Shown: piece by piece, positions 1 to 5,225 of the stretch
Position numbering within the stretch: the first letter of the stretch is position 1
Layout of the letters: every line of letters starts with the position of its first letter
NCBI GenBank assembly: GCA_947458895.1
Contig: CANHBY010000143.1
Span: forward strand, 1-5,225
DNA: 5,225 nucleotides
DNA from: Burkholderiales bacterium
GTDB lineage: Bacteria; Pseudomonadota; Gammaproteobacteria; Burkholderiales; Burkholderiaceae_C
Direction of reading: 5' to 3'
Translations under genes and position numbers: made by a program
Notes under the pieces: generated by a model
What the model saw: the letters and a program-made list of their open reading frames with translations, nothing else
Told to the model about the DNA's origin: nothing
Databases searched by the model: none

Positions 1-837
1 CGAATTGGCAACGGTATTCGATACCGGGTCAGTTCGCTCATCTTCTTTCTTTTTCGAAAGCTCCGTCAAAAGTCCGAATTGCTTGAACACATCCGCTTGC
101 GCCCCGATTGAATTCGGCGTGAGGTGAAAAGCCAAGGGCAGGTTATTGGCTTCGCCGCGGTTATCTGCGGCTTTGGTATTCTGCGATTTGGAATCATTCC
201 CGATGGGCGTTAGCAACGTGTTACCCACGGTTTCTTTGCCCGACAACAAAGATGCCGGATGGCTGCGGTCGCTTGGAGATTTTTGTGAAACAAGTGCTTG
301 GGTACTCGCCAGGACATTCGAGCCGGCTTCACCCCTCTCATTGCTCTGGCCTTGGGCGCAGGTGGACTGTTTCGCCCCCAAATTTATCGCCGTGTTGGCG
401 GTGGTGGGCGTTGGATTGAGTGGGTCGGGTGAAAGGCCTGAGGAGACAGCGAAGCGTTCCCGGTCATGGTCGTCTGCATCATTCTTGGCTTTACTCTCAA
501 GGGGCGATGCTTTGTCGACAGTCTGAATCGCGTCAGGACTTGCATCAGCTTTTAGCGCGCCTTTTGGCAGTTTGGCCTTTTCCCGCGTAGCTTGCTTCGC
601 TATGGCGTTTGGCTGGCTGTTCTGTGTCGGGGTGATGTTGGCGGTGGTCGCTTCGGTCGAAGGAGCTGCTAACTCTGTTTTTTCGGGTTCTTTATATTCG
701 CTCTTCTGTTCCCGCTGCAGCAGTTGCGCGAAAGGGCTGTTCGTGCCAGATTGGGGTGCAGGCTGATTAGCCTCATTCGGTTGCGATGCCACGGCGGGCG
801 CCAAATTGGTGGGGCTAAGTTGGACGGTGGTGTTCAT
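1..837 (-). CDS. fliK: FliK, flagellar hook-length control protein (N-terminal part, partial)
   Basis: The reading frame from the ATG at 837 down to base 1 is open for 279 codons and runs off the left edge, so the C-terminal part is missing. The protein begins MNTTVQLSPTNLAP and is hydrophilic and low in complexity. It is rich in Ala, Ser, Thr, Asn, Gln, Pro, Lys and Glu, has one cysteine (in STCAQGQ), and shows no signal peptide or membrane segment. FliK is a secreted ruler: its disordered N-terminal part carries the export signal and measures the hook, and its C-terminal domain then switches the export gate from hook to filament substrates. That conserved domain lies outside the window, so the call rests on position directly after fliJ, orientation and composition rather than on a sequence motif. 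The gap to fliJ is 35 bases. A different secreted protein is possible but unlikely in this place. Confidence 0.85.
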   Translation of the reverse strand, partial: MNTTVQLSPTNLAPAVASQPNEANQPAPQSGTNSPFAQLLQREQKSEYKEPEKTELAAPSTEATTANITPTQNSQPNAIAKQATREKAKLPKGALKADASPDAIQTVDKASPLESKAKNDADDHDRERFAVSSGLSPDPLNPTPTTANTAINLGAKQSTCAQGQSNERGEAGSNVLASTQALVSQKSPSDRSHPASLLSGKETVGNTLLTPIGNDSKSQNTKAADNRGEANNLPLAFHLTPNSIGAQADVFKQFGLLTELSKKKEDERTDPVSNTVANS

Positions 838-844
838 GATGCAT

Positions 845-850
845 TCCCTT
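845..850 (-). promoter_or_regulatory. Ribosome binding site of fliK
   Basis: On the minus strand AAGGGA lies 7 bases before the ATG at 837. It supports that start over another ATG at 844, which is in a different frame, begins directly after the AAGGGA, and reaches a stop after nine codons. It sits in the 35-base gap after the fliJ stop codon. Confidence 0.6.
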
Positions 851-872
851 ACTGGGTCATTCTTCCAGGCAA

Positions 873-1337
873 CTAGTAGGCAGAGTTTGGCAACTGATCC
901 GATGACTTCCATGCTGACCTGGCTGCATATTCATCGGTGAGTTTTTGCTCCTGGCGGTCAGCCAATTTGGTCTGTTCACTCACGCGCCGATCAATGATCT
1001 TTTTGACCGATGCCACGCGCATTTCGCAAGACATGGTCCTGGCTTGGGCGGCATGGAGTTGCAGCTCTGCATGAGCTTCACTGCGTTGCTGATGTGCAAG
1101 GGCCTGGTGAATGCGCTCATTAAATGATTGGTAGCACCGCATGACCTCAATGCCTCCCCGGGCTTGGAACTGCTCGCTCCAGCGCTGCTCATATTCCTTG
1201 CGGTAGGTTAGCAATTGCTGGCTTTGGCTTCGAATGGCTTCCATGTTTTCCATCAACCTTGACTGGTTGGCCAGCGCCGTATCGCGTTCTTGCTCTGCCT
1301 GTTGGAGCAGGGACATCAGGGGTTGCAAATCATTCAT
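873..1337 (-). CDS. fliJ: FliJ, flagellar export ATPase stalk/chaperone protein
   Basis: This small soluble protein (154 residues from the ATG at 1337) is almost wholly helical and charged, with many Gln, Glu, Arg and Ala, as expected for the antiparallel coiled coil of FliJ (about 147 residues in enterics). FliJ-like marks are the early QAEQERDTALA stretch, the central RGGIEVMRCYQSF segment between the two helices, and the late EQKLTDEYAARSAW segment. In the family, FliJ inserts into the FliI hexamer like the gamma subunit of F-ATPase, contacts FlhA, and helps couple ATP hydrolysis and proton flow to export. The start is uncertain. An in-frame TTG at 1349 would add four residues (MSTD); an AGGA lies 9 bases before it, while the ATG has only weak GA-rich sequence upstream. 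The gene begins 23 bases (ATG) or 11 bases (TTG) after the fliI stop. Identification is firm from both sequence style and its place between fliI and fliK. Confidence 0.92.
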   Translation of the reverse strand: MNDLQPLMSLLQQAEQERDTALANQSRLMENMEAIRSQSQQLLTYRKEYEQRWSEQFQARGGIEVMRCYQSFNERIHQALAHQQRSEAHAELQLHAAQARTMSCEMRVASVKKIIDRRVSEQTKLADRQEQKLTDEYAARSAWKSSDQLPNSAY

Positions 1338-1360
1338 ATCGGTACTCAAGCCTCTCTGTC

Positions 1361-2794
1361 CTAGGCGGACATCATTTGCCTCAGGCGACTGATGCTTTCG
1401 GTCATGGTGGCGCAGTTGTCCATGTCTTGTCGCAGCAATTCGTTCATCTGGCCTTGCAGGCGCACGGCGGTGTCTAGTTCAGCATCGTGGCCCGGGGCAT
1501 AGGCACCCAGCTGGATCAGGTCACGGGCCTTTTGGTGTTTAGAGTGAAGCTGACGGAATCGACGCGCTGCCTCGATGTGCGGTGTCGTGGCCACGTTCGT
1601 CATCACACGCGATATGGACTTTTCAATGTCGATCGCCGGAAAGTGGCCTGATTCAGCCAGTTCGCGCGATAAAACGATGTGGCCGTCCAAAATCCCTCGA
1701 GCAGCATCCGCAATCGGGTCGTTTTGGTCATCGCCCTCGCTCAGCACGGTGTAGAAGGCTGTGATCGATCCACCGCCCGCCATGCCATTGCCACTGCGTT
1801 CAACCAGTTGCGGCAGCTTGGCAAAGCAACTCGGCGGATAACCCTTGGTGGCCGGGGGTTCGCCAATGGCCAGGGCGATCTCGCGTTGGGCCATGGCGTA
1901 GCGGGTGAGGGAGTCCATCAAAAGCAGCACGTGGGCGCCGCGATCGCGAAAATGTTCGGCCACCGCGGTGGCGTAATTTGCACCCTGCAGGCGAGTCAGC
2001 GGAGGCGCATCGGCAGGCGCAGCCACCACCACCGAGCGCTTCAGACCCTCGGGGCCCAAGATGTCGTCGATGAACTCTTTGACTTCTCGGCCGCGCTCTC
2101 CGATGAGGCCCACCACAATCACATCTGCTTCGGTGTAACGGGCCATCATGCCCATCAAAACCGATTTCCCCACGCCAGTTCCTGCGAACAGGCCAATGCG
2201 CTGGCCTCTGCCTACAGTCAGCATGGCATTGATGGCGCGCACACCGGTGTCTAACGGCCTGCGCACAGGATCACGGTCCATTGCGTTGATCGGACGGCGT
2301 ACCAAGGGTTCGTTTTGAACACCCCAGAGCTCGCCCCGCCGATCCATCGGTCGGCCGTGGGAGTCGACCACACGGCCGAGCAGCCCATCGCCCACGGGCA
2401 AGTGCAAGGTGCGGTCTTCACCGCGCCGCCAGGGGTGCCGGCTGGCACCCAGACACATCGGTGCCACCGGGGTGGATCGTGGGATCACCCGTGCACCACT
2501 GGCCAGCCCATGGACATCACCCGTGGGCATCAGATAAGCACGGTCACTTGAAAACCCCACTACCTCTGCTAACACGGGGGGTTGACCCTGCATGAGCACC
2601 TCGCAGACCGAGCCTACCGGCACGCGGATGCCGCTGGCCTCCAGGACCAGACCCGCGACACGCACCAGCAAACCCTGCGCTTCCAGAGGGAGTCTCTCAG
2701 CTGGAAAACTCTCCAAATCACTGAGATATCGATGCCAACTTTCGATGTTCGTGGCCCGCTGAACCGCTTGAGCTTCAAGTGGAGAGGTGATCAT
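1361..2794 (-). CDS. fliI: FliI, flagellum-specific export ATPase
   Basis: This 477-residue protein has the usual length and all landmarks of the flagellar and type III secretion ATPases related to F1-beta. An N-terminal beta domain comes first, followed by the catalytic core: Walker A AGTGVGKS at 204-211 (Lys210), the IGERGREVKEF segment at 231-241 with Glu233 as predicted catalytic base, Walker B VLLLMDSLTRYA at 289-300 with Asp294, and the alpha/beta ATPase signature PAIDIEKSIS at 386-395. The spacings from the Walker lysine to Glu233 and Asp294 match Salmonella FliI (Lys188, Glu211, Asp272). A helical C-terminal domain ends the chain. FliI forms a hexamer at the cytoplasmic face of the export gate and uses ATP to bring in and unfold substrates with FliH and FliJ. 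Its ATG overlaps the fliH stop as ATGA, which suggests translational coupling, and a GGAG site stands 8 bases upstream. Placement between fliH and fliJ makes it flagellar rather than virulence-type. No key residue is missing. Confidence 0.98.
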   Translation of the reverse strand: MITSPLEAQAVQRATNIESWHRYLSDLESFPAERLPLEAQGLLVRVAGLVLEASGIRVPVGSVCEVLMQGQPPVLAEVVGFSSDRAYLMPTGDVHGLASGARVIPRSTPVAPMCLGASRHPWRRGEDRTLHLPVGDGLLGRVVDSHGRPMDRRGELWGVQNEPLVRRPINAMDRDPVRRPLDTGVRAINAMLTVGRGQRIGLFAGTGVGKSVLMGMMARYTEADVIVVGLIGERGREVKEFIDDILGPEGLKRSVVVAAPADAPPLTRLQGANYATAVAEHFRDRGAHVLLLMDSLTRYAMAQREIALAIGEPPATKGYPPSCFAKLPQLVERSGNGMAGGGSITAFYTVLSEGDDQNDPIADAARGILDGHIVLSRELAESGHFPAIDIEKSISRVMTNVATTPHIEAARRFRQLHSKHQKARDLIQLGAYAPGHDAELDTAVRLQGQMNELLRQDMDNCATMTESISRLRQMMSA

Positions 2795-3591
2795 GTGGAG
2801 GCCTCCGGATCGTCAGAGGGGTCCTCAGTTGCAGCTTGGCTGGTCTCGGGCTGATCTTCGTTGCTCCAGCTGCTGTCGCAGCCGACGCAGGCCAGTGCTC
2901 TACGCCACCTGGACTCGATGCTCGCATCAACCACTCCGATGTCGGACTCGACGAGGCACCCTCCGCGAGTGATGCTGGGATCGCTCACGACCCTTGCGCC
3001 GCGCGCTGAGAGCGCTTCTGCCGCTCCCTGCATGATCAAGGCATGATCGTCGGGATGAACTCGCAGCGTGATGTGCTTGGCGCTCAGCAAAAGCGTATCA
3101 ATTGCTTCTGTAGCGACCTGAGCCACCAGTTCAGGGCGGGCTTTCAGCTCACTGCGTACCGTTTGCCTCGCGAGGTGGGTGGCAGATACCGCCAGCGCGC
3201 GTGCCATGTCTTGCTGAAGGTCATCCATTTGAGCACCGAGTGACTCCAGCAACGCCCCGATTTGTGTACCCATCTGGGCGCAGTAGCTTTGCTTGAAAGA
3301 CTCTAGCGCAGCGATGCCATCGCGATAGCCATCTTGAAATCCCTCTTGCCTGGCGGCCCGAAGGGCTTGCGCAATTTCCTCGGCTGGGCTGGGGGGTTTT
3401 TGTGCCGGTTCGCTTCGGTGCGAGTGGCGAGGAATACCAGGATCCACCTTGTCTTCACCGATTTTTTCGGGGTTCCAGGCGGAAAAAGAACTCAACTCTT
3501 CGCGCGGGATGAACCGACCATAGGTCGAGTGCTTGACCCCCTCGGGAGCCGGTACGTTCTTGATGCTGCCTTTGAGATTAGACGAAGTCAT
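2791..3591 (-). CDS. fliH: FliH, flagellar assembly protein, negative regulator/stator of FliI
   Basis: FliH binds FliI as a dimer, restrains its ATPase and ties it to the C-ring and to FlhA. Numbering below is from the upstream in-frame GTG at 3597 (268 residues); the preferred ATG at 3591 is residue 3 and gives 266. An N-terminal segment YGRFIPREEL (26-35) and Trp41 in SAWNPEKI resemble the FlhA/C-ring anchor. Then follow a Pro-rich linker, a GxxxG-type helix (Gly86, Gly90, Gly94 in EGFQDGYRDG), a long helical region, and the C-terminal FliI-binding domain with RVHPDDHALI (179-188) and the RGGCLVES and VVDASIESRW stretches (211-231), typical of FliH/YscL proteins. A Ser- and acid-rich tail of about 28 residues follows. 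The start at 3591 is chosen because GGAGGT lies 4 bases before it, whereas the GTG overlaps that site. The gene overlaps fliG by 14 bases and fliI by 4, which suggests tight coupling and controlled stoichiometry. Confidence 0.94.
   Translation of the reverse strand: MTSSNLKGSIKNVPAPEGVKHSTYGRFIPREELSSFSAWNPEKIGEDKVDPGIPRHSHRSEPAQKPPSPAEEIAQALRAARQEGFQDGYRDGIAALESFKQSYCAQMGTQIGALLESLGAQMDDLQQDMARALAVSATHLARQTVRSELKARPELVAQVATEAIDTLLLSAKHITLRVHPDDHALIMQGAAEALSARGARVVSDPSITRGGCLVESDIGVVDASIESRWRRALACVGCDSSWSNEDQPETSQAATEDPSDDPEAST
2797..2806 (-). promoter_or_regulatory. Ribosome binding site of fliI, within the end of fliH
   Basis: GGAGGCCTCC is a perfect 10-base palindrome. Read on the minus strand, its first GGAG (2806-2803) stands 8 bases before the fliI ATG, a good Shine-Dalgarno spacing. 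It is embedded in the last codons of fliH, so ribosomes finishing fliH pass directly over it, consistent with coupled translation. Confidence 0.6.
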
Positions 3592-4591
3592 CTTCACCTC
3601 CAGAGGCTATAACGATCTGACCCTCGTCGATCAAGCGGCGAACGATTTTGAGCATTTCTTTTTGCTCGGCCTCGACCTCCGAAACACGCACTGGGCCTCG
3701 CGATTCGAGATCCTCCCGCAGGGTTTCGGCCGCCCGGGTCGACATATTCTTGAAAACACGTTCCCGCATTTCCGGCGTGGCACCTTTGAGGGCGATGATG
3801 AGAGATTCGCTTTGAACCTCCCGGAGCAGCGATTGAATGCCACGGTCATCGATCTTTTCGAGATCGTCGAAGGTGAACATGTTGTCCATGATCTTCTGAG
3901 CCAGCTCGCTGTCGGCCTCGCGAATGTAGTCAAGCACTGCGGTCTCGACGCTGGAGCCCATGAAGTTGATCATTTCGGCGGCAGTCTTTACACCGCCGAG
4001 CGAGGCCTTGCGGAGCTTGTCGCCGCCGGCCAGAACCTTGCTCATGACCTCATTAAGATCCCTGAGAGCAGAGGGCTGGATGCCATCGAGCGTGGCAATG
4101 CGGATCAGGACTTCATTGCGCTGGCGTTCGGAGAAATTCTTGAGTACGCCAGAGGATTGGTCGTAGTCGAGGTGAACCAGGATCGCAGCCACGATTTGGG
4201 GGTGCTCATTGCGCAGTAATTCAGACACCGAAGAGGCGTCCATCCACTTCAGGCTCTCGATGCCTGAGATATCACCACCTGCCAAAATGCGGTCAATCAG
4301 CAGGTTGGCCTTGTCGTCTCCCAGGGCCTTTCGCAGCACCGCTTTCACATATTCATCAGTGTCCGCCACCAGCATGCTTTGTTCGCTGGCGATGGTATTG
4401 AAAGATGAGAGCACCGTATCAAACCGTTCCCGCGGGACGCTCTTCATCTTGGCGATGGTTTCGCCGAGCTTTTGTACCTCTTTGGGCGCCAGGTGCTTAA
4501 AGACCTCCGCGGCCTCTTCCTCGCCGAGCGACATCAGCAAGATGGCAGCATCTTCCAGGCCCTTGTCTTCGGAGTTGGATGACGTGGCCAT
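3578..4591 (-). CDS. fliG: FliG, flagellar motor switch/rotor protein
   Basis: The complete 337-residue protein compares with 331 in E. coli. FliG forms the upper part of the C-ring. Its N-terminal domain binds the FliF tail, its middle domain binds FliM, and its C-terminal domain meets the MotA stator to make torque. Visible marks are the N-terminal AAILLMSLGEEEA segment (15-27), the EHPQ motif (129-132) for FliM binding, the GGV hinge region (199-201), MFTF at 238-241 (the MFXF turn), and the charged torque helix. Counting from the IALKGA lysine (Lys269, equivalent to E. coli Lys264) gives Arg286, Glu293, Asp294 and Arg302, so the E. coli Asp288 position carries Glu while the other charges are kept. 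The end GGEDDFV resembles the family's GEDxYV-type end. The ATG at 4591 lies 30 bases after the fliF stop, with GGAG 11 bases upstream. Identification is certain from sequence and context. Confidence 0.98.
   Translation of the reverse strand: MATSSNSEDKGLEDAAILLMSLGEEEAAEVFKHLAPKEVQKLGETIAKMKSVPRERFDTVLSSFNTIASEQSMLVADTDEYVKAVLRKALGDDKANLLIDRILAGGDISGIESLKWMDASSVSELLRNEHPQIVAAILVHLDYDQSSGVLKNFSERQRNEVLIRIATLDGIQPSALRDLNEVMSKVLAGGDKLRKASLGGVKTAAEMINFMGSSVETAVLDYIREADSELAQKIMDNMFTFDDLEKIDDRGIQSLLREVQSESLIIALKGATPEMRERVFKNMSTRAAETLREDLESRGPVRVSEVEAEQKEMLKIVRRLIDEGQIVIASGGEDDFV
3596..3601 (-). promoter_or_regulatory. Ribosome binding site of fliH, inside the end of fliG
   Basis: GGAGGT on the minus strand is a near-perfect Shine-Dalgarno sequence 4 bases before the ATG at 3591. 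The in-frame GTG at 3597 uses bases of this same site and so cannot be served by it. This settles the fliH start in favour of the ATG. The site lies within the last codons of fliG. Confidence 0.75.
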
Positions 4592-4621
4592 GTGCGATGT
4601 TTCTCCAGTCTCTTGGCCGTG

Positions 4622-5225
4622 CTAGGCGGCTTCGCCACTGACCCAGTTGCGGACGATGCCCGCAACGGCAGCCGGATTTGCACGAGCCAGATCACGCGCG
4701 CGTTCCAGGTCGGTATTGACCGCTGGTGCCGGGAGGGCCTTGAGCTCGGCCGGCGGCTCCACGACGTCATCTTCAACAACATTCAAATTGGCCCCGGGCT
4801 CAGGGGGCGCCAGCGCGACCCGAACAGCGGGCCGGATCATGCCGAAGAACACCAACAATCCAATGATGGTCAATGCCACCGGCACCGCGGCTGTGCGCAG
4901 GATGTCGAGAATTTCCGTTTGCTTCCAGACGGGCACTTCGGTGGTGGGAATCGTCTCCACCTTGAAGGGGGCATTGATCACCTTCACCGAGTCACCCCGT
5001 TGCTGGTTGAAGCCGATGGTTTCACGAACCAGTGAAGTGAGCTTCTCGATCTCTTCGGGTGTCAGCGGCTGCGCTGTAGTTTTGCCTTTGGCATCTGTCG
5101 TGGACTTGTTGTTGACCACGACGGCCGCATTCAACTTTCGTACCGTTCCCGTACCATTGCGGGTCACACGCACGGTCTTGTCAACCTCGTAATTCGTGAC
5201 AGATTCACGGCGTGTGTTGCCGCCG
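4622..5225 (-). CDS. fliF: FliF, flagellar MS-ring protein (C-terminal 200 residues, partial)
   Basis: The frame is open from the right edge to the TAG at 4622-4624, so only the C-terminal third of a protein of usually about 560 residues is present; any start codon seen here is internal. The fragment opens in the RESVTNYEVDKTVRV stretch, a well-conserved FliF segment of the periplasmic ring-building region, followed by the beta strand LNAAVVVNN. A membrane segment runs through fragment residues 112-130 (AAVPVALTIIGLLVFFGMI) and is followed by a cytoplasmic tail. The tail has a Pro- and acid-rich linker and ends in the helix DLERARDLARANPAAVAGIV plus RNWVSGEAA, the part that in the family binds the N-terminal domain of FliG. 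FliF oligomerises in the inner membrane into the MS ring, on which the rotor and export gate are built. fliG follows after 30 bases. Confidence 0.97.
   Translation of the reverse strand, partial: GGNTRRESVTNYEVDKTVRVTRNGTGTVRKLNAAVVVNNKSTTDAKGKTTAQPLTPEEIEKLTSLVRETIGFNQQRGDSVKVINAPFKVETIPTTEVPVWKQTEILDILRTAAVPVALTIIGLLVFFGMIRPAVRVALAPPEPGANLNVVEDDVVEPPAELKALPAPAVNTDLERARDLARANPAAVAGIVRNWVSGEAA

Noticed and set aside
146..526. Plus-strand open frame of 126 codons near the left edge, suggesting a divergent gene
   Set aside because: The minus strand is open without interruption from 837 to 1 and continues the operon as fliK with a fair ribosome site; the plus-strand frame has no clear ribosome site or domain.
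838..872. Possible terminator or promoter in the fliJ-fliK gap
   Set aside because: Only 35 bases, with no stem-loop followed by a T run and no recognisable sigma-28 or sigma-54 type promoter; it holds only the fliK ribosome site.
1679..2254. Plus-strand open frame of 191 codons opposite fliI
   Set aside because: It lies across the Walker A/B coding region of fliI and its His/Arg/Gln/Gly-rich product has no family resemblance.
3533..4219. Plus-strand open frame of 228 codons opposite fliG
   Set aside because: It is antisense to a fully convincing fliG, its product shows no recognisable domain, and long opposite-strand frames are expected from GC-biased codon use.
5004..5033. Short inverted repeat CTGGTT...AACCAG within fliF
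   Set aside because: Six-base arms within conserved coding sequence are expected by chance and give no stable or sensible structure.
4622..5173. An apparent complete minus-strand gene starting at the GTG at 5173
   Set aside because: The frame continues upstream to the window edge with conserved FliF residues (RESVTNYEVDKT), so this codon is internal to fliF.
4647..5192. Plus-strand open frame of 181 codons opposite the fliF end
   Set aside because: Antisense to conserved FliF sequence; its Ser/Thr/Arg-rich product looks like a mirror of fliF codons, not a protein.

Overview
The window is a stretch of a flagellar basal-body and export operon. All six genes lie on the minus strand and are transcribed from the right edge towards the left: fliF (3' end only), fliG, fliH, fliI, fliJ and fliK (5' end only). 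This is the canonical fliFGHIJK order of proteobacteria. Moderately high GC (judged by eye), the conserved stretches of FliF, FliG and FliI, and the FliJ and FliH sequence style suggest a betaproteobacterium. Burkholderiales, perhaps a Comamonadaceae-like lineage, is my best guess, but this is inference from family resemblance and no search was run.

Layout, in transcription order. Bases 5225-4622 encode the last 200 residues of FliF, the MS-ring protein, including its second membrane segment and cytoplasmic FliG-binding tail. Bases 4591-3578 encode complete FliG, the rotor/switch protein. Bases 3591-2791 encode FliH, the regulator/stator of the export ATPase; its start lies inside the end of fliG. 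Bases 2794-1361 encode FliI, the export ATPase, joined to fliH by an ATGA overlap. Bases 1337 (or 1349)-873 encode FliJ, the coiled-coil stalk of the ATPase complex. Bases 837-1 encode the first 279 residues of FliK, the hook-length ruler; the reading frame is open to the left edge and its C-terminal switch domain lies outside the window.

The genes work together. FliF forms the ring in the inner membrane and FliG sits on its cytoplasmic face as part of the C-ring. FliH, FliI and FliJ form the soluble ATPase complex that feeds substrates to the export gate. FliK is exported to measure the hook and end its growth. Intergenic gaps are 0-35 bases, which fits a single polycistronic mRNA. I see no internal promoter, terminator, RNA gene, mobile element, CRISPR array or notable repeat. 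The promoter and the operon ends must lie outside the window.

I found no new biological system here. The findings are modest: start-codon and coupling details, a short acidic tail on FliH, a conservative change in the FliG torque helix, and the fast-evolving N-terminal part of FliK.
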